Under the pieces are notes generated by a model. The model saw only the letters and a program-made list of their open reading frames with translations. It had not been told where the DNA came from and did not search any database. Position numbers and translations under genes: made by a program. From Syngnathus acus (lineage: Eukaryota > Chordata > Actinopteri > Syngnathiformes > Syngnathidae), in assembly GCF_901709675.1 (NCBI RefSeq), contig NC_051100.1, positions 2,544,001-2,608,000 on the forward strand: DNA of 64,000 bases, given 5' to 3'. Shown in pieces: positions 12,401 through 26,937 of this stretch; within the stretch, counting starts at the first letter, position 1, and the number at the start of each line of letters is the position of its first letter.

Positions 12401-15400
12401 TGTTGCTCTATTTCTAATTCATGCTGTACCACCTGGCTAATGGTGTTTTTGGATCCAACCCCTCTCAGAACAGAACTTGCTTGGGATAATCAGACCTCCA
12501 CCAAATGCATCCAAATTATTCATGACCATCCACATTATGTGGCGCTGATCAGAATATTGGAATATTCAAGCAACCGGCAGGGAAACGTCAGGTGGCATTA
12601 GGGTGCTGTAGTGATGATTGTTTCTTACCGTCCTCAGGTGGAAAGGGTTATGGAAATTTAGATTAGAGTGAGCAAAAATGATCACGATTATTATGATATA
12701 GCTTAAACAAATGTAATGTCAGGGTGTGTATATGTATATATAAATATTTTATATATTTTTTTAAATGTATTTATTATTTTTGCAAAATATAAAATTCTGG
12801 GAAAAATATGCTGATTTTTGTGGTAACGTTTCAAAAAATGTGGTTAAAATATTTTTGTGGTAAGTTATTAAGCCAAGTGAAGTGCACTTGAATTGGAGTG
12901 GTTTGCTTCAGGGCACAATTCAAGAGAATTGTTAACAATCGCCCCGTTGTGCCCGTTTCTAACAATGCCTTGATAGCATTGCAAAGCGACATAACAACGA
13001 GACAGTGACAATTAAAATCCAAGTTGCACTTTGCCTAAACGCTGACAGTGACATGCGGGCTAATCCTCTTAGCTGGCACTGTAAAGCTTTGTTGGTAAAT
13101 ATCAAGCGAATCAAGTTTGTTGGGGTTGGCAGTGCGACATTTGCGCGTGCATCCCATGGAAGAACGCTCACAAAAGTTCCAGCCTTGTTAGAAACTGCTT
13201 TGCCAAACTCCAACAACGCTCGCAGTTTTGTGTGATGTCGTCAAAGCGCAGCTAACAGCTTTGTTAATCGCTTTGGCAGACTTGGACGCATCATTTTATC
13301 TTTGCCTGAGTCTCAATTTACACGCTCAGGCAGCGTTAATCAAGATAAACATCGCTGACGAGGGCCAGTTAAGTAGAAATGAGTCAAAAGACGTCCCAAC
13401 AAAGCACTTCTCTGTTGACTTTTTCAGCGCTCCTTCAAAGTCAAACTTCCCCAAATGTCAACGAGACAAATGATTGCCATTAAATGACAGAAAGGTCATT
13501 TTCGTCTTTGCCTGCAAGGTGGCCAAGTTTGTTGACTAAAATACAAAACTCACTCAAGTCCAAACAGCCACAACTGAAGCGGTCAACTTTTCCATAAGAC
13601 CACTCTTATTAATATTTCATCATGAGGTCATACCGTACACCGTGTCTCAACGCCACTTAATGCGTTCATGTTAAAGCGAATTACGCAATCGCATCACGGG
13701 CTTGTTTTCTATCAAGATGACATCACCGGAGGACTGTTTCCCATCTCCTCCCATAAATGATAAGCGATTACGGCCTCTCAATATTGAATGGCCTGATTTA
13801 AAAATGATGAAGAGGAACAGAAGGCGTTTTTCCAGGAAGGCCTTCTTCTTGACTCCATTCTTGTTGATTCATTATTTAGCACAATTAGCCTGCGCGCAGC
13901 TATTTTTACAAGCATCTATAAGGGAGACTCAATCTACACAACAATATGCATTTCACCGCTGGGTTATTTATTTGGTACATTAGGATGCTATCGACGTAGC
14001 TTTTATCGCTTCACTTATTGGGTAGGGCTTTTGTTGCGAAGCGTTGATGACATCTCCTCTGATCCAAACACTCCCAAGTCCTTCGGAAATCGGAAAGATT
14101 CTGAAAGCAGTTTCGTGGATGGACAGGAAATTGTGTATAACAAAAAGTCGCTATTATCCTTGCTCGGAATTGAACAGGAAGGGCCCAATCAGCTTTGAGC
14201 CTTCATCAGTTTTACGACAACTTTTTACTGCATTGACAGAAGAATGATTTTGAATTACTGTCCAGTCTGACCTTTAGTCATGCATAGAGAAAGAAAATCG
14301 GTTGCACAGCTGTTGACTTGAGTGACCGATGCGCAACTTTAAAAAATGTCAAATTACGACTCCTGCGTCCAGGAGAAAACGGCTTTTGAACAGCTGTCCA
14401 CTGTAATGACCACTGAGCATGAAAGGGTTAAATCCCTTCTCTTGCCTCGGAATACGTCCTCCCCGGGGAGCTCCGGAGGCTTTGATCCGGCTCTGCGCAC
14501 CCCCAGAATGCACCCCAGTTAGAAGTCAGCGTGAGGGGGGGTCAGAGGTAAGGCTGCTGCAGATGAGAGGCAAAGAATGAAAGGGAAAAGGGAGGGGTGG
14601 GGGGTCTTGTAAAGATCAACTAGGGTTGACTGAAGGGGTGGATAAGTGGAAGGGGGGGGTTGGGCTAATGAAGCCTCTAATACCCCCCCACACCACTCCT
14701 ACACACACACATAGACACTTTATTTCCCTAATTAGTCGCGATGACGGCACCTGCGAGGAGAGGTCAAAGAGCACGTGTGAGGTGCCAAGCACAGCGGTAA
14801 CGAAGGCCTCATGCTAATAGAAGCTAATCACGCCGCGCGTTAGCACGGTGCTAATACGAGCCGGAGAAGATCACAAAACCAGCTTTTTTCATCTTGAAAG
14901 TAACGCGCCGCCGCCGGCCGGGTCCGCTTCGCAACGGCGGCTATCGGATCGGTGGACTGGACCGCGTAAAACACGGCGGTTCGTGCGTGCGCCGCAGCTT
15001 TAATCAATCAGCCTCATTTCCATCGGCCGATGGGATAGCCCCACTCGGGGTTGAATGGTTACAATACAAAAAGTAGTTTGGAGATTCTCGACGTGCTCGG
15101 GTATAAAAGAAAGTGTGAAGCTCTAATCCAGCATATCAAAGCGCATCTCAGATAACTGCACCCGTGCGCCTCTATCTCATCAAATCAACGTTCGCTCCGA
15201 TAAAATTCCGCTCTGATAGAAGTCCGTGTGCGTATGTGTGTGTGTGCAAACCTCACTTCAAGAGCAAAAAAAAAAGAAAGCAAACAGTGCCTGAGGCCCC
15301 ACCAGGAATGGCGGCCAAGTTTTAAAGAGGGGGGAGCCGAGCGAACATCATTAGGGAAATTCAAAACATTAGGGACACCCGCGTGCATATCCGATGCAAA

Positions 15401-18400
15401 GATTCTGCTCAATTTGAATTCCTTTTGTCTACACGTGATTCACGATGTCAAATTTGAGCATCAAGCAGCACAGTAAACCCATGTGGGGTGTTCTTACCAA
15501 AGAGAAGGTAAATCCCCCTAATGAGGAAAATGAGTACCCCCCATGACCGCCATCCCACCTGTGGCTGCTTTCTCTTTAATGATGCTTGCATCCCTTTCAA
15601 AGCCATTTTGTTAGTTTGCTTGTGGTGGATTTGTGCGAGTGGCGTGACGTGCATTCAAGATGACAGAGGCATCCAAAACAACAAAGTGCTCTCTTGAGGC
15701 TGACAATATCCTCTATGTCTCTTTCTGTGTGTGTGGGTCCATGTAAGTGTGCGTAGGGGCCGGGGAGAGGCGGGGGGGGGGGGGGGTTGACAGGCGCAAA
15801 CGCTGATACGCTGTGGCGGCGGGAGCACATCCGAGAGCGCATCGGCGGCATCCAACTGGGAGCAAAAATGATATTCATTGGTCTTAAACGGTCCGGGATG
15901 GACGGAGGGACGTGTTGCCATCTCCTGTGTCATGTCACATTATGACCTCACAGCGAGGAAGGAGAGCCGGGAGGGCCAATCAGATGCTGACTGGACATAG
16001 AAGTGTCGTAAGTAGGAAACATATGTCGATTTATGAACCTTGAATACAAATGATGACATTATAAAACCAATAAGAAATCATAAGTTATAAATTCTTAGAG
16101 ACTACCTGCTGTTATATAACCCTTAAAACCTCATTTGTGCCCACTATGTTCATGAAAGTGTAGTGAAGCTCTTAGGCAACAGGGGGCGCTGCAACAACTC
16201 TGCATTCTTTCCGTCATTCTTGAACCATCCTGACATGTGGGTCAGACTGACCCTTTTTACAACCAAATATTTCTACACACATTTTTTTTTAATAGATTTA
16301 ATGCACTTGGATTTTTTAAATTGTATTTTTTAAATCTACAAGGTATTTAATGTATTGTGTCCGTGACACAAATCATTTATTTATAGACAGCAAGTCTTGC
16401 AGTGCTACACAAAGTTTGTACGTTTGCAAAACAAGTGCAACCGAGTTTGGGAGAAAAAACAAAAAGCATTAGCGCAAAACAATGTCATCAGTTTAAGAAC
16501 AAAAGCCGGTGTTCATCGCCTTGTGTGGCATTGAGTAGCAGATCGTGAGGAAGAACAGCTGCGCCACCTTCAAAAAAAGAAAAAAAAAGCCCAGACAGCG
16601 CAAGGTCCTCCATTGTCAGGACGCATCTTGACACCTGTCACGTTCATTATGTTTTTGGTTTTGAATTAGTCAATGGAATGATTTTCTAAATTGTTTGGGC
16701 AGGTTCATATCTCTCCTGTTTATTGTATTTAATGAAGGAGAGATCTTCAATTTGAGCTGAAGTGGTTTTAAAAACACTTAAACCTGCAGAAGCCCTGCTG
16801 TATACATGTTTCATATTGTCTAGCAAACTTTTTTTTTTTTTTTTAATTTATTTAATGGAGAGGAGGGCTTAAATTGCATCCAACAATATTTTTAAAAAAA
16901 AATTGATTTCCAATTTCCATGATTTTTTTTCTAGAGTAGTCGTGGGCATTTATTTACGCAACCGAGCAAGCAACTATTAGATTTTATTGTTTTAATGGGG
17001 GCAATAGTTCCTCTATCCACAAACAAAAACAAGCAATATGAAGGGGGGGGGGGGGGAAATCAAATGTAGGCTTTCATGGCGCGTCTCCCCGCCATCTCGC
17101 TCGTCTAGCGTTAGCATCTCGGACGTGTTCGCAGCTGTGCTAACATCTGTGCACCTGTGTTCTCCATCCGCCCCGCTCCCTCCAATAAGCTGCCGGTGCC
17201 ATGACGGGTATGAATAAAGAACGCAACAATCTGGAGTCTCGGGTTGCACAAGCTGCTGTGAGGACATGGCGCGACTCAATAAGGCATGAGGACGACTTTA
17301 CTTTTTGAACTCGGATTCTATCGATGGACTTCTTGATAGGTTTGAGTTGGAATTTGGTGGGCAGATCTATCATGAGTAGACCCACAAAAAAGCTGACAGA
17401 AAGTCTGCCATTTTGGTTCAAAGTCTGATTTTCTCACTGGAATATTTTGAAAACTAAGATCCTGAAGTCAATTTCACTTAGCAACAAGTTCAAGCCTTGG
17501 CGGAGTTCTACGGGATCTGCAATTCTGAATTGCCGGGCTTTTTACTGAGACATTAACTCTATTAGCGCCAAAGAAAAGTGGTTATTTGTGTGTGTCGGGA
17601 GAGGCGTTTGTGAAATTGGGCTGGCACTTGTGCTCGCCAGCGTGTGTGGGCGGGGCCACGTTAATATGGTGCAAGGCCGCTAATGGCTTTATGATTGGAT
17701 AATTAGAGGTAGGTGGGTAATTAGGAGTGAGTTGTGGGTGCGCGCTTGGCTCGGTCCACATTGCAGCGAGTGGAAACAGGATGACTCCCCGCTGGCTGCT
17801 CAAGGGTGTTTATGTGTGTGTGAAGGGAGCTGTGTGTGTGTGTGTGTGTCATATCCAGCAGCTTGCAGAATGGGCACTGCTGGACTTTGGTGCTTCTGTT
17901 ATTGTTGGCAAATTTTCTCCATTTTATAGTTGTTTAACAAGAAATGTTTGCTTCAATTGGAATTTTATGATTGCAAAGTGCAATCATTCACTCAAATTGA
18001 GTTGCAATATGGATTTTTAAAAAATCCGGAGTAAACGACTAACACTAACGATGGCTGGCCTCCCTTTGCGCTCCAGTCCAGCGTCTCCAGATATCATTAA
18101 AAGGCGAGGCTGTAGCCGCGGGCTTCCTGTGAAAACCTCCTTCAAACTGTACACTTTATCCATAATTCAGCCCCCCTCTCCCGACTGAATTATTCACGCA
18201 AATAGCGGTCAAATAATGGAGTTCACAGAATCTTACTTACACATCAAACTATTTAAATGTTGATTTGAATTTTTGAGGCGCTCTGATGCGGTGGGTGGGG
18301 GGTGTAAGTGAGTAGCAAGTGTGGTCTTTTTTTGCCTAGATCACATTAGTGAGGTAAATGAATAAATTCAAATTATTTTTATGCTCACGTACCGGTCAGC

Positions 18401-21400
18401 AGAGTTCTGTAATGCAAGGATTTGACTTTCCAATCAGAAGAAACATTTCACACCGAAACCATGTTATATTTTCTGTTTTTTTGAAAATTATACAAAAATA
18501 AAATCAATTTAAGAAAATACAATTATAATGATAAAATCTTTATTTATTTATTTCCTTTACTGAAATACTTAGAAAATAATCTCAAATTTAAAAGACAAGA
18601 AAATATACGAAATTAAATCAATAAAATAAAGGGACAAATGATTATTTGTATAAAATATGAAGAATAATTAAAATAAAAAATACAACTTTTTTAATACGAG
18701 ACCATGATTTTCAAATTAAAAATTGTAATTAAAAAAATATATTTTTAGAGTTAAATAAATAAACAAAATCCATGACTGAATACAGTTGCCAGCCACTTAT
18801 CTATCAAACACTATTTTCACAATCTCTTCACTTTTTGTTGCCTAATAGCATAACAGTTTACGTTTTTGTCAAACAAGAAAAAGCATAACACATTCAATAG
18901 TCTCCTTTGATTGTGACCGAAGTTAAAAATATTTAACGCAGCTACGCTATTAGGCTAACGACTTGAGGGTTACGCTTTCATTACTGTGTGGATTCAACAC
19001 TGACATGATAAATAAAAACCTAGACTGTCGAGGCTAGCGGCATATCTCATAACTTCCCCCGCATGCTCACACGAGGCCTCCCTTAATGTCGAAGAGGTAC
19101 GGCAGGCTAAATGTAGCCGTGGCCCTCACTTGATACCGTACCAGCAAAAGGCTGAATTAACACGCGTTGCTTACTTACCATATCGTGAATCATTTACTCC
19201 CCTCGGAGAGCGGGAAGGCCATGCAAGTTTTATGGCGGGAAAAAGAATCTGAATTCCCGGGATAGCGGCGCACGGGTGGCTCATGCATAAGTCAAGCGTG
19301 CGCGCTACATGCTAGCACTATAACCTCGCTAGGCGATTTGGCTGGCGGCGTATCAGAGTGCACCACGCAGAGAGTGAATGTGTGTGGTGCTAAGAAGTAA
19401 TCAAGTCAAATACTTTGTTGTACTTAAGGACTAGATGGAAGTATGTTTGCCACCTCTGGTCATACACATCAACTCACTCGTGCATATTCGCCGGATTGCG
19501 CCAAGATCACGGCTTCTTACTGCCTTTGATAGAACACACATACACACGCGCGCGATGAAAGCATTTGGGTATCATGTGAATCCGGCACTTTAGCTTCACG
19601 GCTGATCCCGGGCTCAAATGGACAAAATCTGGAGTGAAATACTTTCTGCTTGCTTGGGCGCCACTCTCATTAAATCTCCAGTGGGCTCGTTACATCACAG
19701 CGATAGCTTCAAACTCTATAGATGATCCACTGAAGGATACGGAAAAACGCCGGTTTTGGAAGTTGACATATAGACCTGTGTCTCAAAATTGAAAACGCTC
19801 TCGCCGATGCGATTACAATTCGATATGATGCGATACCGCGCTCTGATACATTGCGATATTTAACGATACGATTACGATACCGCGTAACGTGCAAACGACA
19901 TAGTTAAATGAAGCGATCCGGACGCCACGCAGGTCACAGAAGGCACGAGGAGGCGTAAGGAGCTAAAGATCACCGGCCAAGCAGAGAGCAAGGAGGCGAC
20001 AACCAATTTGACACATCGGGACGGAATTCCAGCAGCGTCTGTCACCATCAACACGTTTATCCTCCTCGACGCGTTGCTGCGGGAGACGGGCCAAGTCGTC
20101 TGTCGGATAAGAGGAGACTCAGACGAAGGATCAAAAAGCACCCGATGCTACTCGGGTTCCAGCAGACGGCAACAATTTCAATATTTGAAAAGTGTGCATG
20201 TATGGAGCAGGCGTGTTTTGGGGGTCTGAATGTCCCCCGTCAACAAAGCACTGCGAGCCGCCTTAGCGCCGAGCACATTCTTCCTGCGGGGTTTTTAATG
20301 TTTAATGCTAGCGTTAGCGGCGGTGTGGGAGTATCCCGCATTCTGCAGTGTTCCCAAATGCGGACATGAATATTGTTCATGAAATACTTAGTGCGACGAC
20401 ATTTTCCGCCATAAAAAGAGTTTAATAGTCTGAGCTCAGTGTCAGCCAAGCGTTAATTTAGACGGGCGAAACTATCCCAAAAAACGGTTGGCGCTTTTAA
20501 ACAACAGCATACATAATGTGTTGTCAAATGATTGGAAAAGAAGTGGGAAATATGATATTTGTACATTAGTATTGCAAACTACATTGGAACAATTTTGTTC
20601 CATTTGAGGAAACCGTTGACTTTAATAGTAATCTATTGTACGGGACGGACAGACCACCTGCTGTCCCGTCAAGAGGTTTGTTGACGATTCCCAAATGTAA
20701 ACACAAACACAAATTCTGTTCTTGACCTGAGGTTGGAGGCTAACTCACTAACTTCCAGAGGTCCTCCTCCTCTTCTGGGAAACATTGCTATGAGTATAAC
20801 CTTTCACATATTGATTAACTGGTTAGTAAGAAAAAAAGAGCCAGTCGCATTAAGGCCTAATGATGAGCAATTTTAGGACCCGGGGGGACCCCAGCTGGTT
20901 CCGGGTCCAGACATATTGGCTCGTGATGAGCTAAAGTGAGTCCATTTGCACACAAACAATATGCATAATGGACAAATAATGGAATCTTCTAATCATTTGT
21001 TTTGGCTACGGAAGAAAATGACATGAACCCTGTGGCCTAACACTATTAGAATTTCAACTATGAAGCCCACCCCCCACCCTTCCCTTCATTTTTTTCATCT
21101 GGAGATGGATTATTGCGATTTGCCGCCGTGGCTTTTTGCTCTCTTGCCAACTCCCCGCGACATTCCCTCAGTGTGACACGTGTCTGCCAATCACTTTGAC
21201 GGACAGCTGACACAGAGAGCACAAAGACTGTCAGTGTGTGCTTGAGTGACACCTCGGTGCCAGGAGACCTTCCCCACGTCATCTCCCTTAGTTATGGTCA
21301 AAAATCGTGACCACTGTATTTACAACCTGGCAAAAATACAGATGAATAATTATCATCACTCATTCACTGCCAGACCAGTTGAAATGGACCTTTGACGTCT

Positions 21401-24400
21401 ATATCCGTCAATGGGAGTGAATGAGTTAATATAAAATGCTTTAATAACCTGAAAGTGGTCCTTGTCACTTTATTGATTCGTGACGACATTTAATGTGGAA
21501 CATGCTAAGACTAATGGGCTATTTAAAGCATCAGCAAGCAAATACTCGCGATGTTAAAGAAGGTTTATTTGCCTTAAGCGGCCATAAACTCCACTTTTGG
21601 GCCCTTGTGATGATGTCACGAGTGGATTTTAGCTTTGGAGCTTTGGGTAATCGCTGTGAGGCGGATGAGGCCCGCTGGGAGCCCATGAAAGTTGGAACGG
21701 GATCCTTGTGTGAGGGTGCTACCCGCCCTTCCTCCTTCTTCGTCCAGGGTGGGAGATTAACACCAGTGTCGTATTTGACTCTGTTCGCCAGAAGTGCACG
21801 CTGCTGTCACACGTTCTAACAAGCCTAGACTACACACATAAGTATACACACACACACACACATGCACGCACACACACGGGGGGCAATATAACTGATCACC
21901 AATTTTGCATGATGTAAAAAAATATCTGCCCATCTGACCATGCCGGTCAGATTTCTTTTTAGTCTTTGTCTATTAATTTCTCCATTTTTGTAATTTGTGT
22001 AATTTTAAAGAAAAGCTTTTTCTCAATATTTTTGTTTTGGTTGTAGTGTTTTTTTTTTTTTGGGTGTATTTCCCTCATATTATATTTGTCTTATATACAT
22101 TATTTTCTAATATGCTTGTATTTTTTCCTCATTTTCTAATACTTAATATTTTGAGCCGTTCAAGAAATGTATATAAAAAATTTTCAGGGGATTGTTTTCC
22201 TCCTAATATTTCCCTAGTATTACTACAGAAAAAAAGAAACATGACATTTAAGTAGAAACACAGACTGCTGCAGTTTGGCGAACCTCTGGACCTTTTCTGT
22301 GTGCATGTACGTGTGTGTGTGCGTGTGTATGTGTGTGTGAAATCTGTAGAACTGGAGAGGCTTCAGAGGAAAGTGAATGTGCATGTGTGTGTGTGTTGCA
22401 AGTACATTGCTGCAGTAGCCCGAGAGAAGCCAAACCTGGCTTGGTGCACTCAGAGAGGCCTGGCGGTGGGAAAGCTCCTCTGATATATCCACACACACAC
22501 TTACATACACACACACACACACATGGAGAGCCAGGAGTCAGCTGTCTCGGCCTGTTTCTCAGCTCATTAAACCAAATCCCGACGACGGGAGTGAAGAATT
22601 TCAATTAGAAGGCTGACTTTGATGTCACTCTAGCGGTGATTTTTTATTTTTTTATTTTGGCGTGTAGCAGGTACAACACCTTTTGTGGTCTCTACTGTAT
22701 GTTTACATCATTGAAGCATGACGCCGCATACGTGTAAATCTGACAAAATCCCTTTCGGGCCTTAGCCCCAACAAAAGTGTTTGGGGAAATTTGAGATTTA
22801 GTATTTAGGAAAACATTCTACCGTTTCAAATCTGGCCACTCTGAACCTCAGTTGCACTTTTTGTGAGCAGGATACATAAATAGATCATAAATCAAAGTTC
22901 ATCTTGTAGATTTTGGCCAGTGGGGGAAAAAACAACAACACTGAAGACTTTTTCAGCAACATGAAAGAGGACAGTGGTAGATGTAAAAATCATCTGTTTT
23001 CTCTCATATTTGAATCTTTTATGGGGCGTCTGCGAAACATCTCGGTTGGCCTTCTCTTCTCCCGCCCGCGCATGTCACCTCTGAACTCCTCCTTTTTTTT
23101 TGCAAAAAAAATCAGCCGTCGTCCGATCCACTCGCATTAGGGATTTACTTGGTGGATCTTTGGAATCAAGCAAGAGGATGGATGCCCATTGTGTCCCAAT
23201 CAAAGCACTTCCTCCTGGGGTAATCCCTCCATCTGAGCAGGAAGAAAGGAGGGGGGGGGGTCTCTCGATTCTATGATTTATGCTTCTTTGCTGTCATTAT
23301 TCAACTGTTTATTGGTCTTGTTAGCTTCCCTTTTAGCGTCTTTGCTGAGTGACTGACGTGTTAGCAAAAAGACACAATAGCCGCCTTCATCAGGTTAGCT
23401 CAACGTTAGCGTACGGCGTTGCAGATAAGCCTCAGATTTCGTCGCTTTCGTCTGACAGGTATTGTGTCGTCGTTTGCCGATTATCGTCAAGTTTACGTCT
23501 TGTTTGTCAATAGCGATCTCCAGATGGGAGCTAGAATGACGGCACTGTCATCACTCGATATTACCAACAAAACATTCCAGTGTGTCTGTTTATGAGCTGT
23601 CAGATTTCAAGTTAAGCCGTTCTTATCATTATGAGATGTATTTCAACCTCAACCTTGATCTTTTTTTTTTTTTTTTCGTAGCACCTTTTATCGTAGAATT
23701 GGGTCAAGGTTACAACATAGTGTCAAATTTCTTGTGTTATGCTTGCAAATTTTGTTTTGCGCTCCAAGTTAAGTGCACCTAACACAAAGTGGCTCACCTT
23801 GGTATACATTGAAGGCCTTCAAATTGAATACCCCACTCCCGGCATGTGTGCATTATCTATACGTCGTAAAAGCTATCGATTGTTTGATGGTAACCTTCTT
23901 AAAGTTTACTTCTCAAGAGCTCGACTTAACTATCATCATTGTGGAAATGCTTGGAAGTGTCAAACTTGTTCTAACAAGATGGAAACTTTGTCCGACGCGA
24001 CGGCGGCCAGCGCCTCGGTCATAAAAGCAATTTTTCCCTGACTGTGGCGCTCTTAATAAGTTTTGCTGTGTCTGGGCCAACGCAGATGTTGCTGTTGTGT
24101 CTTTTGGATCTCTGAGTGGCTTTTGTGTTTTGTCTCAGTGGCAGCTGCTACTTCTGGACCGCTTCGCTCACGTCCGTCCAAGTGTTAAAGTCCCCGCTGG
24201 ACCAGTACACAAGACAGATGTCAACACTGGAGCTGTTGACTAAAAGTCACAGCCTAAAGAAAGGCATTCATAATGTAAAACTTTTATGCGGATGTAAGTC
24301 AAACGCTAACCTCACCGGCTAAGCTAATGATGTTAGCGACGTGCTAAAATAATGCTATGTGGTTATAAGCAAGTGTTATGCTACATTTTACAGAAATTGG

Positions 24401-24790
24401 ACCAAATAATCCTAAATGTTACGTTTGGAAAGTCCGCTATAATCACACGACACTTGGCATTGGTATTTCAGTTTCAAAATCTTTGATGTTGAGTTCTCGT
24501 CAGCGTCTAATATCTCTTGTCCCCACGGATCCATTGATGTGGTGTAACCCAAACTCGTGGTAGTCTGCTTGCATCAATTGAAGTCATTGAGCGCAACACG
24601 CAACCTTTACCGGCCTTGTGAGCTCCTCGAGCGCAGGAAGTCAAAATAGACGAGTGGATTAAGTAGGAGGCGGCAGCCCCGGGAGACTCATTAGAAAGGG
24701 GGAGAGCGGGATATCGGAGGACTGATCCCAGCTGGATGGACTTCCCTGCACATGTGACCCATTGCGAACGTCTGCCGGGTCAGGGACCAA
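9411..24790. other. intergenic, no gene seen
   Basis: Contains GT microsatellites (12353-12373, 17831-17849), G-runs (15772-15786, 17043-17056), a CTCF-like motif (16176-16189) followed by a GGTCAnnnTGACC palindrome (16240-16252), CpG-rich DNA at 14895-15000 with ATCAATCA, AT-rich DNA at 18470-18780, a CGATA repeat near 19800 with a CpG-rich open stretch beside it, and inverted GT/CA tracts near 22.3-22.5 kb. No coding exon is supported. Confidence 0.6.
19800..19885. repeat. degenerate CGATA-rich repeat
   Basis: Repeated CGATA/GCGATA/TACGATA words (cgatatgatgcgatacc, tgcgatatttaacgatacg). Similar stretches lie at 3958-3995, 30065-30330 and 30920-31085. This word pattern is common in teleost interspersed repeats; the class is unknown to me. 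Confidence 0.55.
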
Positions 24791-24794
24791 CCAC

Positions 24795-24935
24795 AAAAGA
24801 GCTAGAAGATGCAAAGATATAGTGTGAGGTAGAAAATAGGGCACTGCAGCAAAGTGGAGACTGTGGAGTGTCATCTAGCACGGCCAAATGTTTTCATTGG
24901 TAGCTGTGGATCCTCATCGGAGTGGAGACTGGTAG
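24795..24935 (-). repeat. ~170 bp unnamed repeat, copy 1
   Basis: On the minus strand it reads GAGGATCCACAGCTACC, then CCACAGTCTCCACTTTGCTG after about 35 bp, then a CCCTATTTTCT tail. Shared with the copies at 25624, 26938, 27165, 28510 and 50181. Confidence 0.7.
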
Positions 24936-25623
24936 TAACTATGTTTTATGATGTTGAAAGGAGAAAATGCAGCAAAAGGAATTTCTTTTTGTGCACTTCC
25001 GTGCTTGAAAAGTGCATCCATGTGTGGCCACATTGTGCTGGATGATGTGAGTCATTGCAGCATGGCGGGAAACGGTGCATTAAGGTTTACGACTTGTGAA
25101 AAGAGGTACAGTATCATCACCTGCGTTGGCCGCCACCATGACATCACGCCACATGGTCTGTCGTCGCCAACGCAGGCGGGCTTCCAATTGCAAACCACCG
25201 TAAACGTTCAGTTCAGCACGCTCGCCAACCAGCGTGTTATTTTTCTAAGCCGACCCTATGTGGCCTGGCCTCCCGGGCCGACCTTTTCCGCCCGCCGCTT
25301 TCAAACCCGGATCAAATGTTAGCCCCTTTAAGGAGCAAAACAGTTTGATGTGGATGAGCAACTGCCTACGGAGGACGTTAATCTGCAATGCTGTAATGTA
25401 TTTAATTTCACACCCTCTCACGGCCCTGTTTGGGATTACCCACGGGAAGGGGCCGCGGGAGCGCTTTGTGTGGTTGGGCACAAGGACATGGCAGCATTGG
25501 GAGGGGAGGAGGGAGGGAGGGGGCAGCAAAAGAATTAAGAACAACTTAAGAAACAGAGAGGCAGCAATATATTTTGTACAAGCTTAAATTTATACTCCAA
25601 ATTTGTCACTTTTTTGTTGTTGT
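24936..25623. other. intergenic, no gene seen
   Basis: Between two repeat copies. Two short open frames exist but show no family resemblance. Confidence 0.55.
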
Positions 25624-25800
25624 CAGTCTCCCGTGGCATATAATATTGTCCCATCATGTAATATTTGAGGATGCATGACTAGAAACCACAACATTAAACA
25701 CACATGCTGACGTTACCGTAGCTTTACCGCCCACAGTCTCCACTTAGCTGCACCGATACGGTTTCTTGCCCGTACTCTCTTTCTGAAAATAAAAAATGTT
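25624..25800 (+). repeat. ~170 bp unnamed repeat, copy 2
   Basis: Reads CAGTCTCCCGTGGCATATAA, TTTGAGGATGCATGACTAGAA, CCCACAGTCTCCACTTAGCTG and TTTCTTGCCCG, followed by AATAAAAAATG. All four blocks occur in the same order in copy 5. Confidence 0.7.
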
Positions 25801-26937
25801 TTTTATGATCCTTTTTAAACCTTATGAAAGAAACTGGACTTTTGGACAAGACCAGAGTTGAATTTTTGTAAAAAAAAAAAATATATATTTAAGATGTCAC
25901 GCCAACTACTGGCCTGGCATGCAAATGACAGTTTTCTGTCAAGCTCAGTATGCAGGAAATTCTTTTGTCCTTCTGTGAAACTTTCCCAAAAGGAAAAATC
26001 TGACTTTTGTTCCCTGGAAGAGAGAAGAAAAGATGAAATATATATATGTAGTCAGTCTGACATACTAAAAGGGACCGCGGGTGGAGCGGGGCAGGAAAAA
26101 AAAGTGTTTATAGCAAAAGAAAAGAGGAAGAATGCCACTTAACAATTTGGAATGCTTGTATTCAAACGGGAGGCTGCAGCTGGAAAATCCTATTCTGGGC
26201 TCAGGGAGCGACGGATACAGTCTTTGAGATGAGCATCTATGCGGCCCAGACACGTACGCCGGGGGAGAGAGCGGCAATAATTCCCCGATGACGGCAGCGC
26301 ACACTGGCTCCTTTATATCAGCCCCCGCCCCCTCCCCAACCCGCCTAATATCCAATTTACGGGCTCAGGCCCCCGGCCAGCGCGGCCCTCCAGAACGCAG
26401 CGGCCCCAACGCCAGCATGAGATGGAATTAGGTCCAAGTTCTCTTTCTCTTGCCAAAACTTTGAGGCTTACAGAAATATGAAACTGTTTTCCTCCTTCTC
26501 AGTCCCACTTGGAAATCGCCAAAGAATAAGCAACTCGTAATGAGATTAAAAGACTTTTTTTTTTTTTTTCTGCTCTAAACAACTCAAATGTTTGTGTTAC
26601 TTGGAGATTTGTAAAAAGTGGGGAGGGATGAGAGGGGGCTTAAGGTAGAGGGCAGTGAGGAGAGTCCATCATGCTTTGATGAGTGAAGGATTTATCCCAG
26701 CCCACCCCCCCTTCCCCCAAAAGTAAAAGTTAGCAAGTGTATACATGCTTAAGAGGCGTGATATCCCCCCTCTGCTGATCTCCTTAGCCTCTACTTAGCC
26801 TCCCTAAGCAACACACACATACGCACACACACACACTGGAAGCTCACCTCCAGCTCAGTGAGCCTGTTTCTGTATTTACTCATAACAAGGGCTTAGGTCA
26901 ATAAGAATATTCTGTATGCTGATTTATGCTGTGACCA
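25801..26937. other. intergenic, no gene seen
   Basis: Contains A/T runs near 25869 and 26558 and a CA tract near 26810-26836. No recognisable function. Confidence 0.55.
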
